From assembly GCA_021795255.1 (NCBI GenBank), contig JAJYPQ010000148.1, positions 1 to 8,303 of the forward strand: a DNA stretch of 8,303 nucleotides, read 5' to 3'. A model generated the notes under the pieces. That model ran no database searches and was not told the DNA's origin. It was given only the letters and a program-made list of their open reading frames with translations. Source of the stretch: Pseudomonadota bacterium (GTDB taxonomy: Bacteria; Pseudomonadota; Gammaproteobacteria; Acidiferrobacterales; Acidiferrobacteraceae). This document shows positions 1 through 5,895 of this stretch, piece after piece (the stretch's first letter is position 1; each line of letters opens with the position of its first letter). The position numbers and the translations under genes were made by a program.

Positions 1-109
1 CGCGATTTCGGGCTCGGGCTTTAAAACCCTCGCCGAAGGCCAGGCTGTGACCTACCAGGTGGAGAAGGGACCGAAGGGCCTCCAGGCCACTCAGGTCACG
101 CCCGCCTAA
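1..109 (+). CDS. Cold-shock protein (CspA family), C-terminal end only
   Basis: The reading frame beginning at base 2 is open from the window edge and gives 35 residues ending in TAA at 107-109. The peptide begins [20 protein letters not shown] and then continues [15 protein letters not shown]. This is the end of a CspA-type cold-shock domain: the SGFKTLxEGQxV turn followed by the VEKGPKGxQAxxV final strand, closing one or two residues later as in typical 66-70 residue proteins. The RNP1 and RNP2 nucleic-acid-binding motifs would lie to the left of the window. Family members bind single-stranded RNA or DNA in the cytoplasm and act as RNA chaperones. Which paralog this is (cold-induced or constitutive) cannot be told from the tail. 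It is followed directly by a strong terminator, so it is probably monocistronic, and it converges on the YajD-type gene. Confidence 0.93.
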   Translation, partial: AISGSGFKTLAEGQAVTYQVEKGPKGLQATQVTPA

Positions 110-128
110 AGCGGACCTCCTGTCATCG

Positions 129-165
129 AAAAGCCAGCTGTCCGCAAGGACCGCTGGCTTTTTTT
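129..165 (+). terminator. Rho-independent terminator after the cold-shock gene, possibly bidirectional
   Basis: The arms AAAAGCCAGC (129-138) and GCTGGCTTTT (153-162) pair perfectly. After one T/C mismatch, GTCC (140-143) pairs with GGAC (148-151) around a GCAA tetraloop of the stable GNRA type. On the + strand the stem runs into a T tract of seven (159-165), which is a textbook terminator 19 bases past the cold-shock stop codon. On the - strand the same hairpin follows the YajD-type stop by about 35 bases and exits into TTTTC, so it could also stop, less efficiently, the long leftward transcript. Confidence 0.93.
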
Positions 166-200
166 ATGGACAGTAAGGCTTGCGCTCGAAAGCCGCCCGT

Positions 201-623
201 TTACGTCCCACGCTTTTTCGCCAGGGCGTCTTTTAAGGCCGCAAACGGATTATGGGTCACCTCGGGGGCCGCCTCGGGCTTTGTCGCCGTCAAGCCAAAG
301 CTGGCCTGCGCCCCTTTAACCGCATACGAATACTTCTGATGCTCCCAGTCGTGACAATACAGGCACAGGTTCTCCCAGTTGCTGCCGTCGGGCGGGTTGT
401 TGTCATGGTTGTGATCCTTGTGGTGCACGGTCAGCTCGTGGAGATTCGCCCCGTCGAACTCCCGGCCGCAACGGGCGCAGACCTTGGGATGAATCCGGAG
501 CGATTGTTCGCGATAACCGCGCATGCGCGTATCGGCGTCCTTATGGGCCCGAGCCACGATCGCATCCAGCCGTCCGCCATCCAAGCCATCGCCCGGGCGC
601 CTCGTCCCTATGCGCTTTTTCAT
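201..623 (-). CDS. yajD: YajD-type HNH nuclease family protein
   Basis: This 140-residue protein closely matches E. coli YajD through its centre: GYREQSLRIHPKVCARCGREF, then LHELTVHHKDHNHDNNPPDG, then SNWENLCLYCHDWEHQKY. The HNH fold is visible. C49-x2-C52 and C87-x2-C90 form a likely zinc knuckle, H67/H68 with D70 is the first catalytic segment, N82 the central Asn, and H91 and H95 the last segment. The C-terminal NPFAALKDALAKK also matches YajD. Compared with the roughly 115-residue E. coli protein it has a basic N-terminal extension of about 20 residues. The start is well supported by AGGAGG at 632-637, 8 bases before the ATG; the next Met (M34) would shorten the family region. Family members are presumed metal-dependent DNA nucleases, but to my knowledge no substrate is established for YajD. 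It is the last gene of the leftward run, 38 bases after the hybrid kinase stop. Confidence 0.95.
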   Translation of the reverse strand: MKKRIGTRRPGDGLDGGRLDAIVARAHKDADTRMRGYREQSLRIHPKVCARCGREFDGANLHELTVHHKDHNHDNNPPDGSNWENLCLYCHDWEHQKYSYAVKGAQASFGLTATKPEAAPEVTHNPFAALKDALAKKRGT

Positions 624-631
624 ATCACTCC

Positions 632-637
632 CCTCCT
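632..637 (-). promoter_or_regulatory. Ribosome binding site of the YajD-type gene
   Basis: AGGAGG, within GAGGAGGGGAG on the - strand, lies 8 bases upstream of the ATG at 621-623. It fixes the start that includes the N-terminal extension. Confidence 0.85.
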
Positions 638-661
638 CGTTCGCTCGCCCGTCACGAGTCT

Positions 662-2911
662 TTAGGCCCGCGAGCGCAAGCTTAGCGCGTCCGACCGCAT
701 TCCAAGCAGCGGGCGAATCGCCTCATCCAGGGCCTCCGGCGTATAGGGCTTTGGCACCCTTCCCAAAAACCCGAAGCGCCCGTGGTCAGCCATGACCGGA
801 TCGCTTGAATACCCGCTGGATACGATGGCGACCACCCCCGGGTCTAAAAGCCGTAGGCGCTCAAGGGTCGCCAACCCGCCCATACCATCACGCACCGTGA
901 GATCGAGAATCACGATATCAAAGCGCCGGCGCTGGTACTCCCGAATCGCCGCCGTACCATCTTCCGCCAAGCACACCTCGTATCCCAAATACGAGAGCAT
1001 GGCCTGGGCGACCTTACGAATCGCCTCCTCGTCATCCATGAAGAGAATGCGGCCCTTGCTCGCAGGCCTTGTCCCCACGCGCCGGTTGGCGGGTTCCCTT
1101 TCGATGAGCCGCGGCAGGTAGACGCGCACCCTGGTCCCTTCGTTGATCCGGGACTCGACCTCGATCAGCCCTTTGTGGTCGGCGATGACACGCGCCGAGG
1201 TCGTCAACCCGAGCCCGCTTCCTTGGGCCTTGGTGGTAAAAAACGGGTCGAACACTTGGCCCACGTCGCAGGCCTCGATGCCACAGCCGTGATCGACAAA
1301 ATCGAGCTGCACATAATCGCCGGGCGGCAAAGCGTTTTCGTGGCCGCGCAAAGAGACGTTGCGCGCCAAGACCTCGAGTATACCGCCCTTGGGCATGGCC
1401 TGCTGGGCGTTGATCACGAGATTGTTGATGACCTGGCTTAACTGCGCCTCGTCGGCCTCGACCTGCCAGAGTTCGCGGGCGACCAATACCTGTCCCCGGA
1501 CATTGGACCCGCCCAAGGCAAACTGTACGGTGGACTCGACAAGAGGCGCCACGTCCACCCGACGGCGGACCGCTTGGCCGCCCTTGGCAAAACCCAGCAG
1601 CTGCTGCGTCAATCCCCGCGCCCGCAGGGCCGCCTTCTCGCACTCCTGAAGAAAGCGGGCCACCTCGGGTACGCCCTCCGCCTTCGCGCGCGCAAGCGCC
1701 AGATTCCCGACGATCGCCGCCAAGACATTGTTGAAATCATGGGCGATGCCCCCGGCCAAAATCCCCACCGACTCCCATTTGCTGGCGCGCACCGCATCGT
1801 CTTGCCTGCGCCGTTGCTCGGTCACATCGAGGGCCACCCCGCTCACCCCGACCGTCTGCCCGGCCTCATCGTCTATCGGGAACCATCGGACCTCCATCAG
1901 TCGGCCCGCCACCAGGACCGTCGCCTGGCAGCGTTCGCCCTCTAAGGCGCGCTCGACATAGGCCGAAAACCACGCAACAGCGCCCTCTGTGCGTCCCCGA
2001 AAGCATTGACCCACCAAGGCCTCGCGCTTAAACCCGAGCCAGGACAGGGCACGGCCCTCCAAGAGCTCAAGATATCCGTCTTTATCGAGGGTAAAAAGGA
2101 TCACCGGCGCAGATTCCACGAGCATGCGCAAACGGGTCTGGGTCTCGGAGAGTTCGCGCTCGGCCCGCCGAACCAGGGTCATGTCGCGCGCGATCTTGGA
2201 GGCCCCGACGATCCGTCCGGCGTTATCGTAGATCGGTGAAATGGTCAGCGACACGAGAATCTGCCGGCCGTCTTTGCGCATGCGGACGGTCTCGTAGTGC
2301 TCAACCCGCTCGCCGGCGCGGATGCGTGAGAGGATCTCGATCTCCTCATCCTGACGGTCGGGCGGGATCAGGATCGAGATCGGCCGACCGATGACCTCGT
2401 CGGCGCTATATCCGAAAATCCGCTCGGCCCCGCGGTTCCAAGACTGAATGACGCCCTTTAGGGTCTTACTGACGATGGCGTCCTGGGAGGATTCGACGAT
2501 GGCCGAAAGATGCTGCCGGCTGGTCTGGGCGCCGGGATGCGAAAAGAGCTCGGCGCCTGGGGCCAAACGACCCACTTCGGCTAGACCCACCACGCATCCA
2601 CCTTCGTCCCGGACCGGCCGAAGGTGGACCAGCATACGTACCGGCGATCCGTTCTTACGGAGCCGGAGCAGCTCGCGCGAAACCGGCTCCACGAGCTCTG
2701 AGAAAGGTACGAGCGTGCGGTCCTCGGGGGCCAAGAGCCCAGACCACGTCAAGGCGGACGCCTCCTCCTCCGAGTACCCATAAAGCCGCTCGGCCCCCGG
2801 ACTCCAGACCGCTACGCGTCCGTCCGCAGACCAAGCCACCAAGGCCTCGGACGAGGCCTTGGTAAGCGTGAGGAGCAGCCGTTCCCGGTCCCCGCATGGC
2901 CGTGGTTCCAT
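662..2911 (-). CDS. Soluble hybrid sensor histidine kinase, three PAS domains, HisKA, HATPase and receiver
   Basis: The 749-residue protein shows domains in this order. PAS1 is at about 20-115 (WSPGAERLYGYSEEEA). PAS2 is at about 132-248 (SWNRGAERIFGYSADEVIG, ending KIARDMT with a PAC segment). PAS3 is at about 262-365 and is more diverged. The HisKA H-box GGIAHDFNNVL has its phospho-accepting His at 391. The HATPase domain has an N-box around N501, a G1 box DHGCGIE at 540-546, an F-box FDPFFTTK and a G2 box GSGLGL. The C-terminal receiver (about 620-735) has acidic D626/D627, phospho-Asp D670 and K721. HDFNN kinases of this NtrB-like class autophosphorylate and pass phosphate to the attached receiver. 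No membrane segment or signal peptide is visible, so it should sense in the cytoplasm. The receiver has DLTVRDGMGG, with Arg where Pro is usual after the phospho-Asp. A TTG at 2969-2971 would add 20 residues but has no ribosome site, while the ATG at 2911 has GGGAGG six bases upstream. No DNA-binding output domain is present, so the final target is unknown. Confidence 0.94.
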   Translation of the reverse strand: MEPRPCGDRERLLLTLTKASSEALVAWSADGRVAVWSPGAERLYGYSEEEASALTWSGLLAPEDRTLVPFSELVEPVSRELLRLRKNGSPVRMLVHLRPVRDEGGCVVGLAEVGRLAPGAELFSHPGAQTSRQHLSAIVESSQDAIVSKTLKGVIQSWNRGAERIFGYSADEVIGRPISILIPPDRQDEEIEILSRIRAGERVEHYETVRMRKDGRQILVSLTISPIYDNAGRIVGASKIARDMTLVRRAERELSETQTRLRMLVESAPVILFTLDKDGYLELLEGRALSWLGFKREALVGQCFRGRTEGAVAWFSAYVERALEGERCQATVLVAGRLMEVRWFPIDDEAGQTVGVSGVALDVTEQRRRQDDAVRASKWESVGILAGGIAHDFNNVLAAIVGNLALARAKAEGVPEVARFLQECEKAALRARGLTQQLLGFAKGGQAVRRRVDVAPLVESTVQFALGGSNVRGQVLVARELWQVEADEAQLSQVINNLVINAQQAMPKGGILEVLARNVSLRGHENALPPGDYVQLDFVDHGCGIEACDVGQVFDPFFTTKAQGSGLGLTTSARVIADHKGLIEVESRINEGTRVRVYLPRLIEREPANRRVGTRPASKGRILFMDDEEAIRKVAQAMLSYLGYEVCLAEDGTAAIREYQRRRFDIVILDLTVRDGMGGLATLERLRLLDPGVVAIVSSGYSSDPVMADHGRFGFLGRVPKPYTPEALDEAIRPLLGMRSDALSLRSRA
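2838..2863 (-). repeat. Perfect 11-bp inverted repeat inside the start of the hybrid kinase gene
   Basis: ACCAAGGCCTC (2838-2848) and GAGGCCTTGGT (2853-2863) are exact reverse complements separated by four bases. On the coding strand the hairpin begins 48 bases after the first base of the ATG and spans codons 17-25 (TKASSEALV). It is seen directly; any role in translation is inference. Confidence 0.85.
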
Positions 2912-2917
2912 GATAAA

Positions 2918-2923
2918 CCTCCC
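2918..2923 (-). promoter_or_regulatory. Ribosome binding site of the three-PAS hybrid kinase
   Basis: GGGAGG on the - strand is 6 bases upstream of the ATG at 2909-2911. It decides in favour of the ATG over the upstream in-frame TTG at 2969-2971, which has only GTTCAGC before it. Confidence 0.85.
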
Positions 2924-2931
2924 GACCCGTT

Positions 2932-2943
2932 CTTCCCGGGAAG
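2932..2943. repeat. 12-bp perfect palindrome in the leader of the hybrid kinase gene
   Basis: CTTCCCGGGAAG is its own reverse complement. It lies in the 76-base gap between the acetyltransferase stop and the kinase ATG, 20 bases before the ATG and just ahead of the ribosome site. It could be an operator half-site pair or chance in G+C-rich DNA; no promoter could be recognised beside it. Confidence 0.55.
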
Positions 2944-2987
2944 TGTGCCCCGAAAACAGCGCGCGAGGCAAGCTGAACGGCGTCCCG

Positions 2988-3722
2988 CTAGGGCCCCGCC
3001 GTCAGCTCCGAAAGCCCCTGTCTCTGCCGCCCATCGGTATCGAAGTTTTTGGGGTCGAGCCAGGAGGCGAACGCCTCTTTGAGGCGCGGCCACTCGCGAT
3101 CGGTCACGGCATACCACGCCGTGTCGCGATTGCGACCCTTGACCACGGTTGCCTGCAAAAACGTCCCCTCGTAGCGGAACCCGAGCCTGAGCGCCGCTTG
3201 GCGCGAGGCGACGTTCAGGGCATCGCATTTCCATTCGTAGCGGCGATAGCCGAGCGCAAAAGCGTGCGCCATCATGAGCGCCATGGCCTCGGTAGCTGCC
3301 GTGGTGCGCTGCAACACCGGGGAAAAAATCAGCGACCCGACCTCGATCGACCCGGCCTCGGGCGCTATCCGCAGGTACGCGGCGAGACCCACGGCGCGAA
3401 AGACCCCGGGTCCCGTGGGGACGCAGATCGCGTAAAAATAAGGATCGGCCCCGGCACTCGCGGACCTAAGCCAAGCCTCGTAGTCCGCATAATCGGCAAA
3501 CGGCCCGTGTGCAAGATAGGTCCACATGCGCCCGTCTTTGGCGGCGCCGTTTGCCGCGTAGAGATCGCGGCCATGACGTTCTACGCTCAAGCGTTCAAGG
3601 GTGCAAAAGCGACCGCAAAGAACGCGCCCGTCGGGACGGCTCGGAGGGCGCCAATCCGCTAGCGGGGCGCCGACCGGCTGGCCCCATTCGTTATACCACG
3701 TAGAATCTTTGTGATCAGACAT
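2988..3722 (-). CDS. GNAT family N-acetyltransferase, RimJ/RimL-like
   Basis: The 244-residue protein has an N-terminal stretch of about 35 residues (WYNEWGQPVG) before a RimJ/RimL-type GNAT domain at about 38-210. The conserved core is GSIEVGSLIFSP followed by LQRTTAATEAMALMM at about 137-151, where the loop and helix would bind the acetyl-CoA pyrophosphate. It continues with WKCDALNVASRQAALRLGFRYEG at about 164-186, the classic Asn and the LGFRYEG turn near the catalytic tail. Relatives acetylate the N-terminus of ribosomal proteins or small amines; the substrate here cannot be read from sequence. I chose the ATG at 3720-3722 because AAGG lies at a usable distance (6 bases); the ATG at 3735-3737 would add five residues but has its AAGG directly abutting the start. 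The gene starts 20 bases after the stomatin stop and is probably cotranscribed with it. It has no signal peptide and is cytoplasmic. Confidence 0.9.
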   Translation of the reverse strand: MSDHKDSTWYNEWGQPVGAPLADWRPPSRPDGRVLCGRFCTLERLSVERHGRDLYAANGAAKDGRMWTYLAHGPFADYADYEAWLRSASAGADPYFYAICVPTGPGVFRAVGLAAYLRIAPEAGSIEVGSLIFSPVLQRTTAATEAMALMMAHAFALGYRRYEWKCDALNVASRQAALRLGFRYEGTFLQATVVKGRNRDTAWYAVTDREWPRLKEAFASWLDPKNFDTDGRQRQGLSELTAGP

Positions 3723-3742
3723 GACAAGCCTTGCCATCCTTG

Positions 3743-4507
3743 CTAATCGGCGCTCGCAGGCGGTTCGCCGGCCCTCATAAAGGGCTTGATCATATCGATA
3801 GGCAAGGGAAACACGATAGTCGAGTTGTTTTGCCCGGCGATCTCGGCTAGGGTCTGCAGATAACGCAACTGCATACCGCCTGCGGCCGAGGCCAGGATGT
3901 GCGCGGCGTTAACCAAGGTCTGGGCGGCCTGGTGCTCGGCCTCGGCATGGATCACCTTGGCGCGACGATCGCGTTCAGCCTCGGCCTGCTTGGCGATCGC
4001 CCGCACCATGTCCTCGGTCAATTGGATGTCGCGCACCTCGACGTTTTGCACCGCAACGCCCCATGCCTGGACCTGATCGGACAAGATGCGATGGATGTCC
4101 GAGTTCAGGCGATCGCGCTCGGCCAACATCTCGTCTAGATCGTGCTTACCAAGCACCGAGCGCAAGGTGGTCTGCGCGAGCTTGCTCGTGGCCGCATAGT
4201 AGTCCACCACCTGAATGAAGGCCTTTTCGGGATCGACCACCCGGAAATACAGCACCGCGTCGACCTTGATCGACACGTTGTCGCGGGATATGGCCTCCTG
4301 AACAGGGACTTCGTGCACCTGGGTGCGCAGGTCGATTTTGACCTTGCGCTGCAGAAACGGCACGATGACGACAAGGCCCGGCCCTTTTACCTTCCAGAAC
4401 CGTCCTAGCTGAAACACGACCGCGCGCTGATACTCGTAGACGACAGTCAGGGCCGAGGCCGCGAACACAATTAACATCAGTGCCAATATCAAAATAATGA
4501 AGGCCAT
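3743..4507 (-). CDS. Stomatin/slipin-type SPFH membrane protein
   Basis: The 254-residue protein has one N-terminal hydrophobic segment (about 2-23, MAFIILILALMLIVFAASAL). This is followed by an SPFH domain from about 24 to 175, with the stomatin signatures YEYQRAVVFQLGRF, KGPGLVVIVPF, KIDLRTQ and SRDNVSIKVDAVLYFRV. A charged helical stretch at about 166-206 (AIAKQAEAERDRRAKVIHAE) should form the oligomerising coiled coil, and STIVFPLPIDMI near the end is the usual stomatin C-terminal motif. Length and motifs are those of prokaryotic stomatin (slipin). Family members form ring-like membrane oligomers that organise membrane patches and often work with an NfeD protein; no nfeD gene is present here. 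The ATG at 4505-4507 is preceded by AAGGAG at a 5-base spacing; an upstream in-frame TTG at 4541-4543 is rejected. It follows the OpgG-like gene by 53 bases. Confidence 0.94.
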   Translation of the reverse strand: MAFIILILALMLIVFAASALTVVYEYQRAVVFQLGRFWKVKGPGLVVIVPFLQRKVKIDLRTQVHEVPVQEAISRDNVSIKVDAVLYFRVVDPEKAFIQVVDYYAATSKLAQTTLRSVLGKHDLDEMLAERDRLNSDIHRILSDQVQAWGVAVQNVEVRDIQLTEDMVRAIAKQAEAERDRRAKVIHAEAEHQAAQTLVNAAHILASAAGGMQLRYLQTLAEIAGQNNSTIVFPLPIDMIKPFMRAGEPPASAD

Positions 4508-4512
4508 AAGCG

Positions 4513-4518
4513 CTCCTT
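4513..4518 (-). promoter_or_regulatory. Ribosome binding site of the stomatin gene
   Basis: AAGGAG on the - strand lies 5 bases before the ATG at 4505-4507. It places the hydrophobic segment at the very N-terminus, as expected for stomatins, and argues against the TTG 36 bases upstream. Confidence 0.85.
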
Positions 4519-4560
4519 GAAGACAGACGACGGGGACGTGCAAGACGCCCCGCGACTCAC

Positions 4561-5895
4561 TCAGTGGCTCACACGAGGGGCCAAAATATCATACGCCCAA
4601 ACCTCGGAAATAAGGTGGCGGCCGCGGGTGAGCCAGGCGCGCACATGGAGCGTGCGCCCAGGGACCGGCAACACCTGGATCACCTGCCGCCAACCGCCGG
4701 TATAAGGATTGAAACGCCAGGTGTTTTGGGTGACGAAACTTAAGGGTCGCACGCGGACATGGCCGGTGATTGCGCTGTGGGGAAGATGAAGGGGGAGCGC
4801 CCCGCGCGCGTAGTCTATGACATATTTGCGCGCACCGGTGCGAAACGACCCCCCTATCAAGGTCGACACCACCACAAGACGGCTGGTGCGCCGCCTGTGC
4901 CGACTCCAGATCAACTGGTACTGCTCGACCCAAGGGCGTCCTACGGGCGGCCTCACAAGCGGCATAAAAAGCGCAGCGACATTACCGTATCCCGCACCTC
5001 GCCCCCGATCTCTCAGGGGCTGCTCGCGAAGCCCTACCTGGCCTCGTAGGCCAACAAGCCGCGCCTCCACGTCAGGCGCATTCTGGTAACACGTCGCCAC
5101 GGGACCGAAATCACGCCGCCTGCGGTTACGTTGCAAGAGCCCAAAGCGCGAGACCACAGCCGAGGCCGGCATCCCAAGGAGGGGCGCGCGAGGGTTGCGC
5201 AGGGGCACCCAATAGTGCGCCTTAGGGCCGGCCATCCAGAGCCCGTCGGAGGCGTGCCGGGCCAGATAGACCGCGAGCGCCGGCATATGGTTGGCGACCC
5301 CGTAATCGTAGCGGGTCGTCAAGGCCGGAAGGCCATAGACCGCAGGCAGCGGGCCCTGAAAAATGAGCCGTGCGGTCACGGCCATGGAGAGGGCCCGCCC
5401 GGCCTCAACCGTAAAACGATAGCTCCCGGTGGCCAGAGGCCCGGTAAGCGTGGCCGCGACCCGAAGGCGCGCCCCCTGGACCGAAATCCGGGCCCGTCGA
5501 AAACGCTCCTTAAGGCCTGGCGCCCAGAGCGGCCGGGCGGCAGCCCCGGGAGCACCACCCGCGGGGACTGCGCGCACAAGACCGCCATCCATCTCAAACC
5601 AGGTCGCAAGCCCCCCGGGTGCCGGGCCCTGCAGCCGCCAGGCCGCACAGTGCCAGCTACGAGACCGAACTTGGCCCACCATCGTCACAGTCATCGCACG
5701 TCGCGATCCCACCGCGCAAGAGAGCGTCAGGGGCAAACGCCCGGATGAGCGGCCGACCACGACAAAGCGCGGCCAAAGCGGCGATGTCACGAGCGCGTGC
5801 CCCGCCGTGAGCGATGCCAAAGAACACCCCGGGACGCCACTCATCACGGCCATGAGCACAAGGCCCTGCCAAAGGATGCCTGCACGACGCCTCAT
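4561..5895 (-). CDS. Diverged OpgG/MdoG-like paralog, exported, probably non-catalytic
   Basis: The 444-residue protein aligns with the downstream two-thirds of the OpgG encoded just before it. Shared landmarks are LTGPLATGSYRFTVEAGR (OpgG LNGPSVAGAFRLRIRPGR), HASDGLWM (HDSEGFLL), PLRNPR (QLANPR), RFGLLQRNR (GFGLIQRDR) and the end HLISEVWAYDIL (HPISEIWDYVVA). It lacks the two best conserved family motifs: the WVEPxGxWG stretch is replaced by VEARLVGLRGQVG, and EIPTxxExNDNIVAFW by a run ending GYGNVAALF. The N-terminal part is about 60 residues shorter and lacks the YRSIHFRP element. The N-terminus (MRRRAGILWQGLVLMAVMSG, then VPGC) is a signal peptide; VPGC at 21-24 is an imperfect lipobox, so it may be a lipoprotein or a simply secreted protein. 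The ATG overlaps the opgG stop as ATGA with only a weak GGGGC before it, which points to translational coupling. A structural or binding partner of OpgG is the likeliest role, by inference. Confidence 0.85.
   Translation of the reverse strand: MRRRAGILWQGLVLMAVMSGVPGCSLASLTAGHALVTSPLWPRFVVVGRSSGRLPLTLSCAVGSRRAMTVTMVGQVRSRSWHCAAWRLQGPAPGGLATWFEMDGGLVRAVPAGGAPGAAARPLWAPGLKERFRRARISVQGARLRVAATLTGPLATGSYRFTVEAGRALSMAVTARLIFQGPLPAVYGLPALTTRYDYGVANHMPALAVYLARHASDGLWMAGPKAHYWVPLRNPRAPLLGMPASAVVSRFGLLQRNRRRRDFGPVATCYQNAPDVEARLVGLRGQVGLREQPLRDRGRGAGYGNVAALFMPLVRPPVGRPWVEQYQLIWSRHRRRTSRLVVVSTLIGGSFRTGARKYVIDYARGALPLHLPHSAITGHVRVRPLSFVTQNTWRFNPYTGGWRQVIQVLPVPGRTLHVRAWLTRGRHLISEVWAYDILAPRVSH

Noticed and set aside
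1032..1643. Alternative - strand frame within the hybrid kinase
   Set aside because: It is a frame-shifted shadow of the HATPase region; the kinase frame itself is intact with every motif in register, so there is no sign of a frameshift.
2912..2971. In-frame TTG start adding 20 residues to the three-PAS kinase
   Set aside because: There is no ribosome site before the TTG, whereas the ATG at 2911 has GGGAGG at a 6-base spacing; the extra residues look like translated leader and would run over the palindrome.
2912..2987. Possible promoter for the three-PAS kinase (TTGCCT with a CACACT about 18 bases later on the - strand)
   Set aside because: The -10 candidate matches the consensus at only about half its positions; this is not enough to call a promoter in G+C-rich sequence.
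2859..3662. Long open frame on the + strand opposite the acetyltransferase
   Set aside because: It is rich in Arg, Pro and Gly, matches no family, and lies opposite a clear GNAT gene; this is typical antisense openness in G+C-rich DNA.
4508..4543. In-frame TTG start adding 12 residues to the stomatin
   Set aside because: AAGGAG sits correctly before the ATG at 4507, and that start puts the membrane segment at the N-terminus as is usual in the family.
4532..4551. Short hairpin GGGGACGT / ACGCCCC between the OpgG-like gene and the stomatin gene
   Set aside because: Only seven pairs with a bulge and no T tract on either strand, so it is not supported as a terminator or regulator.
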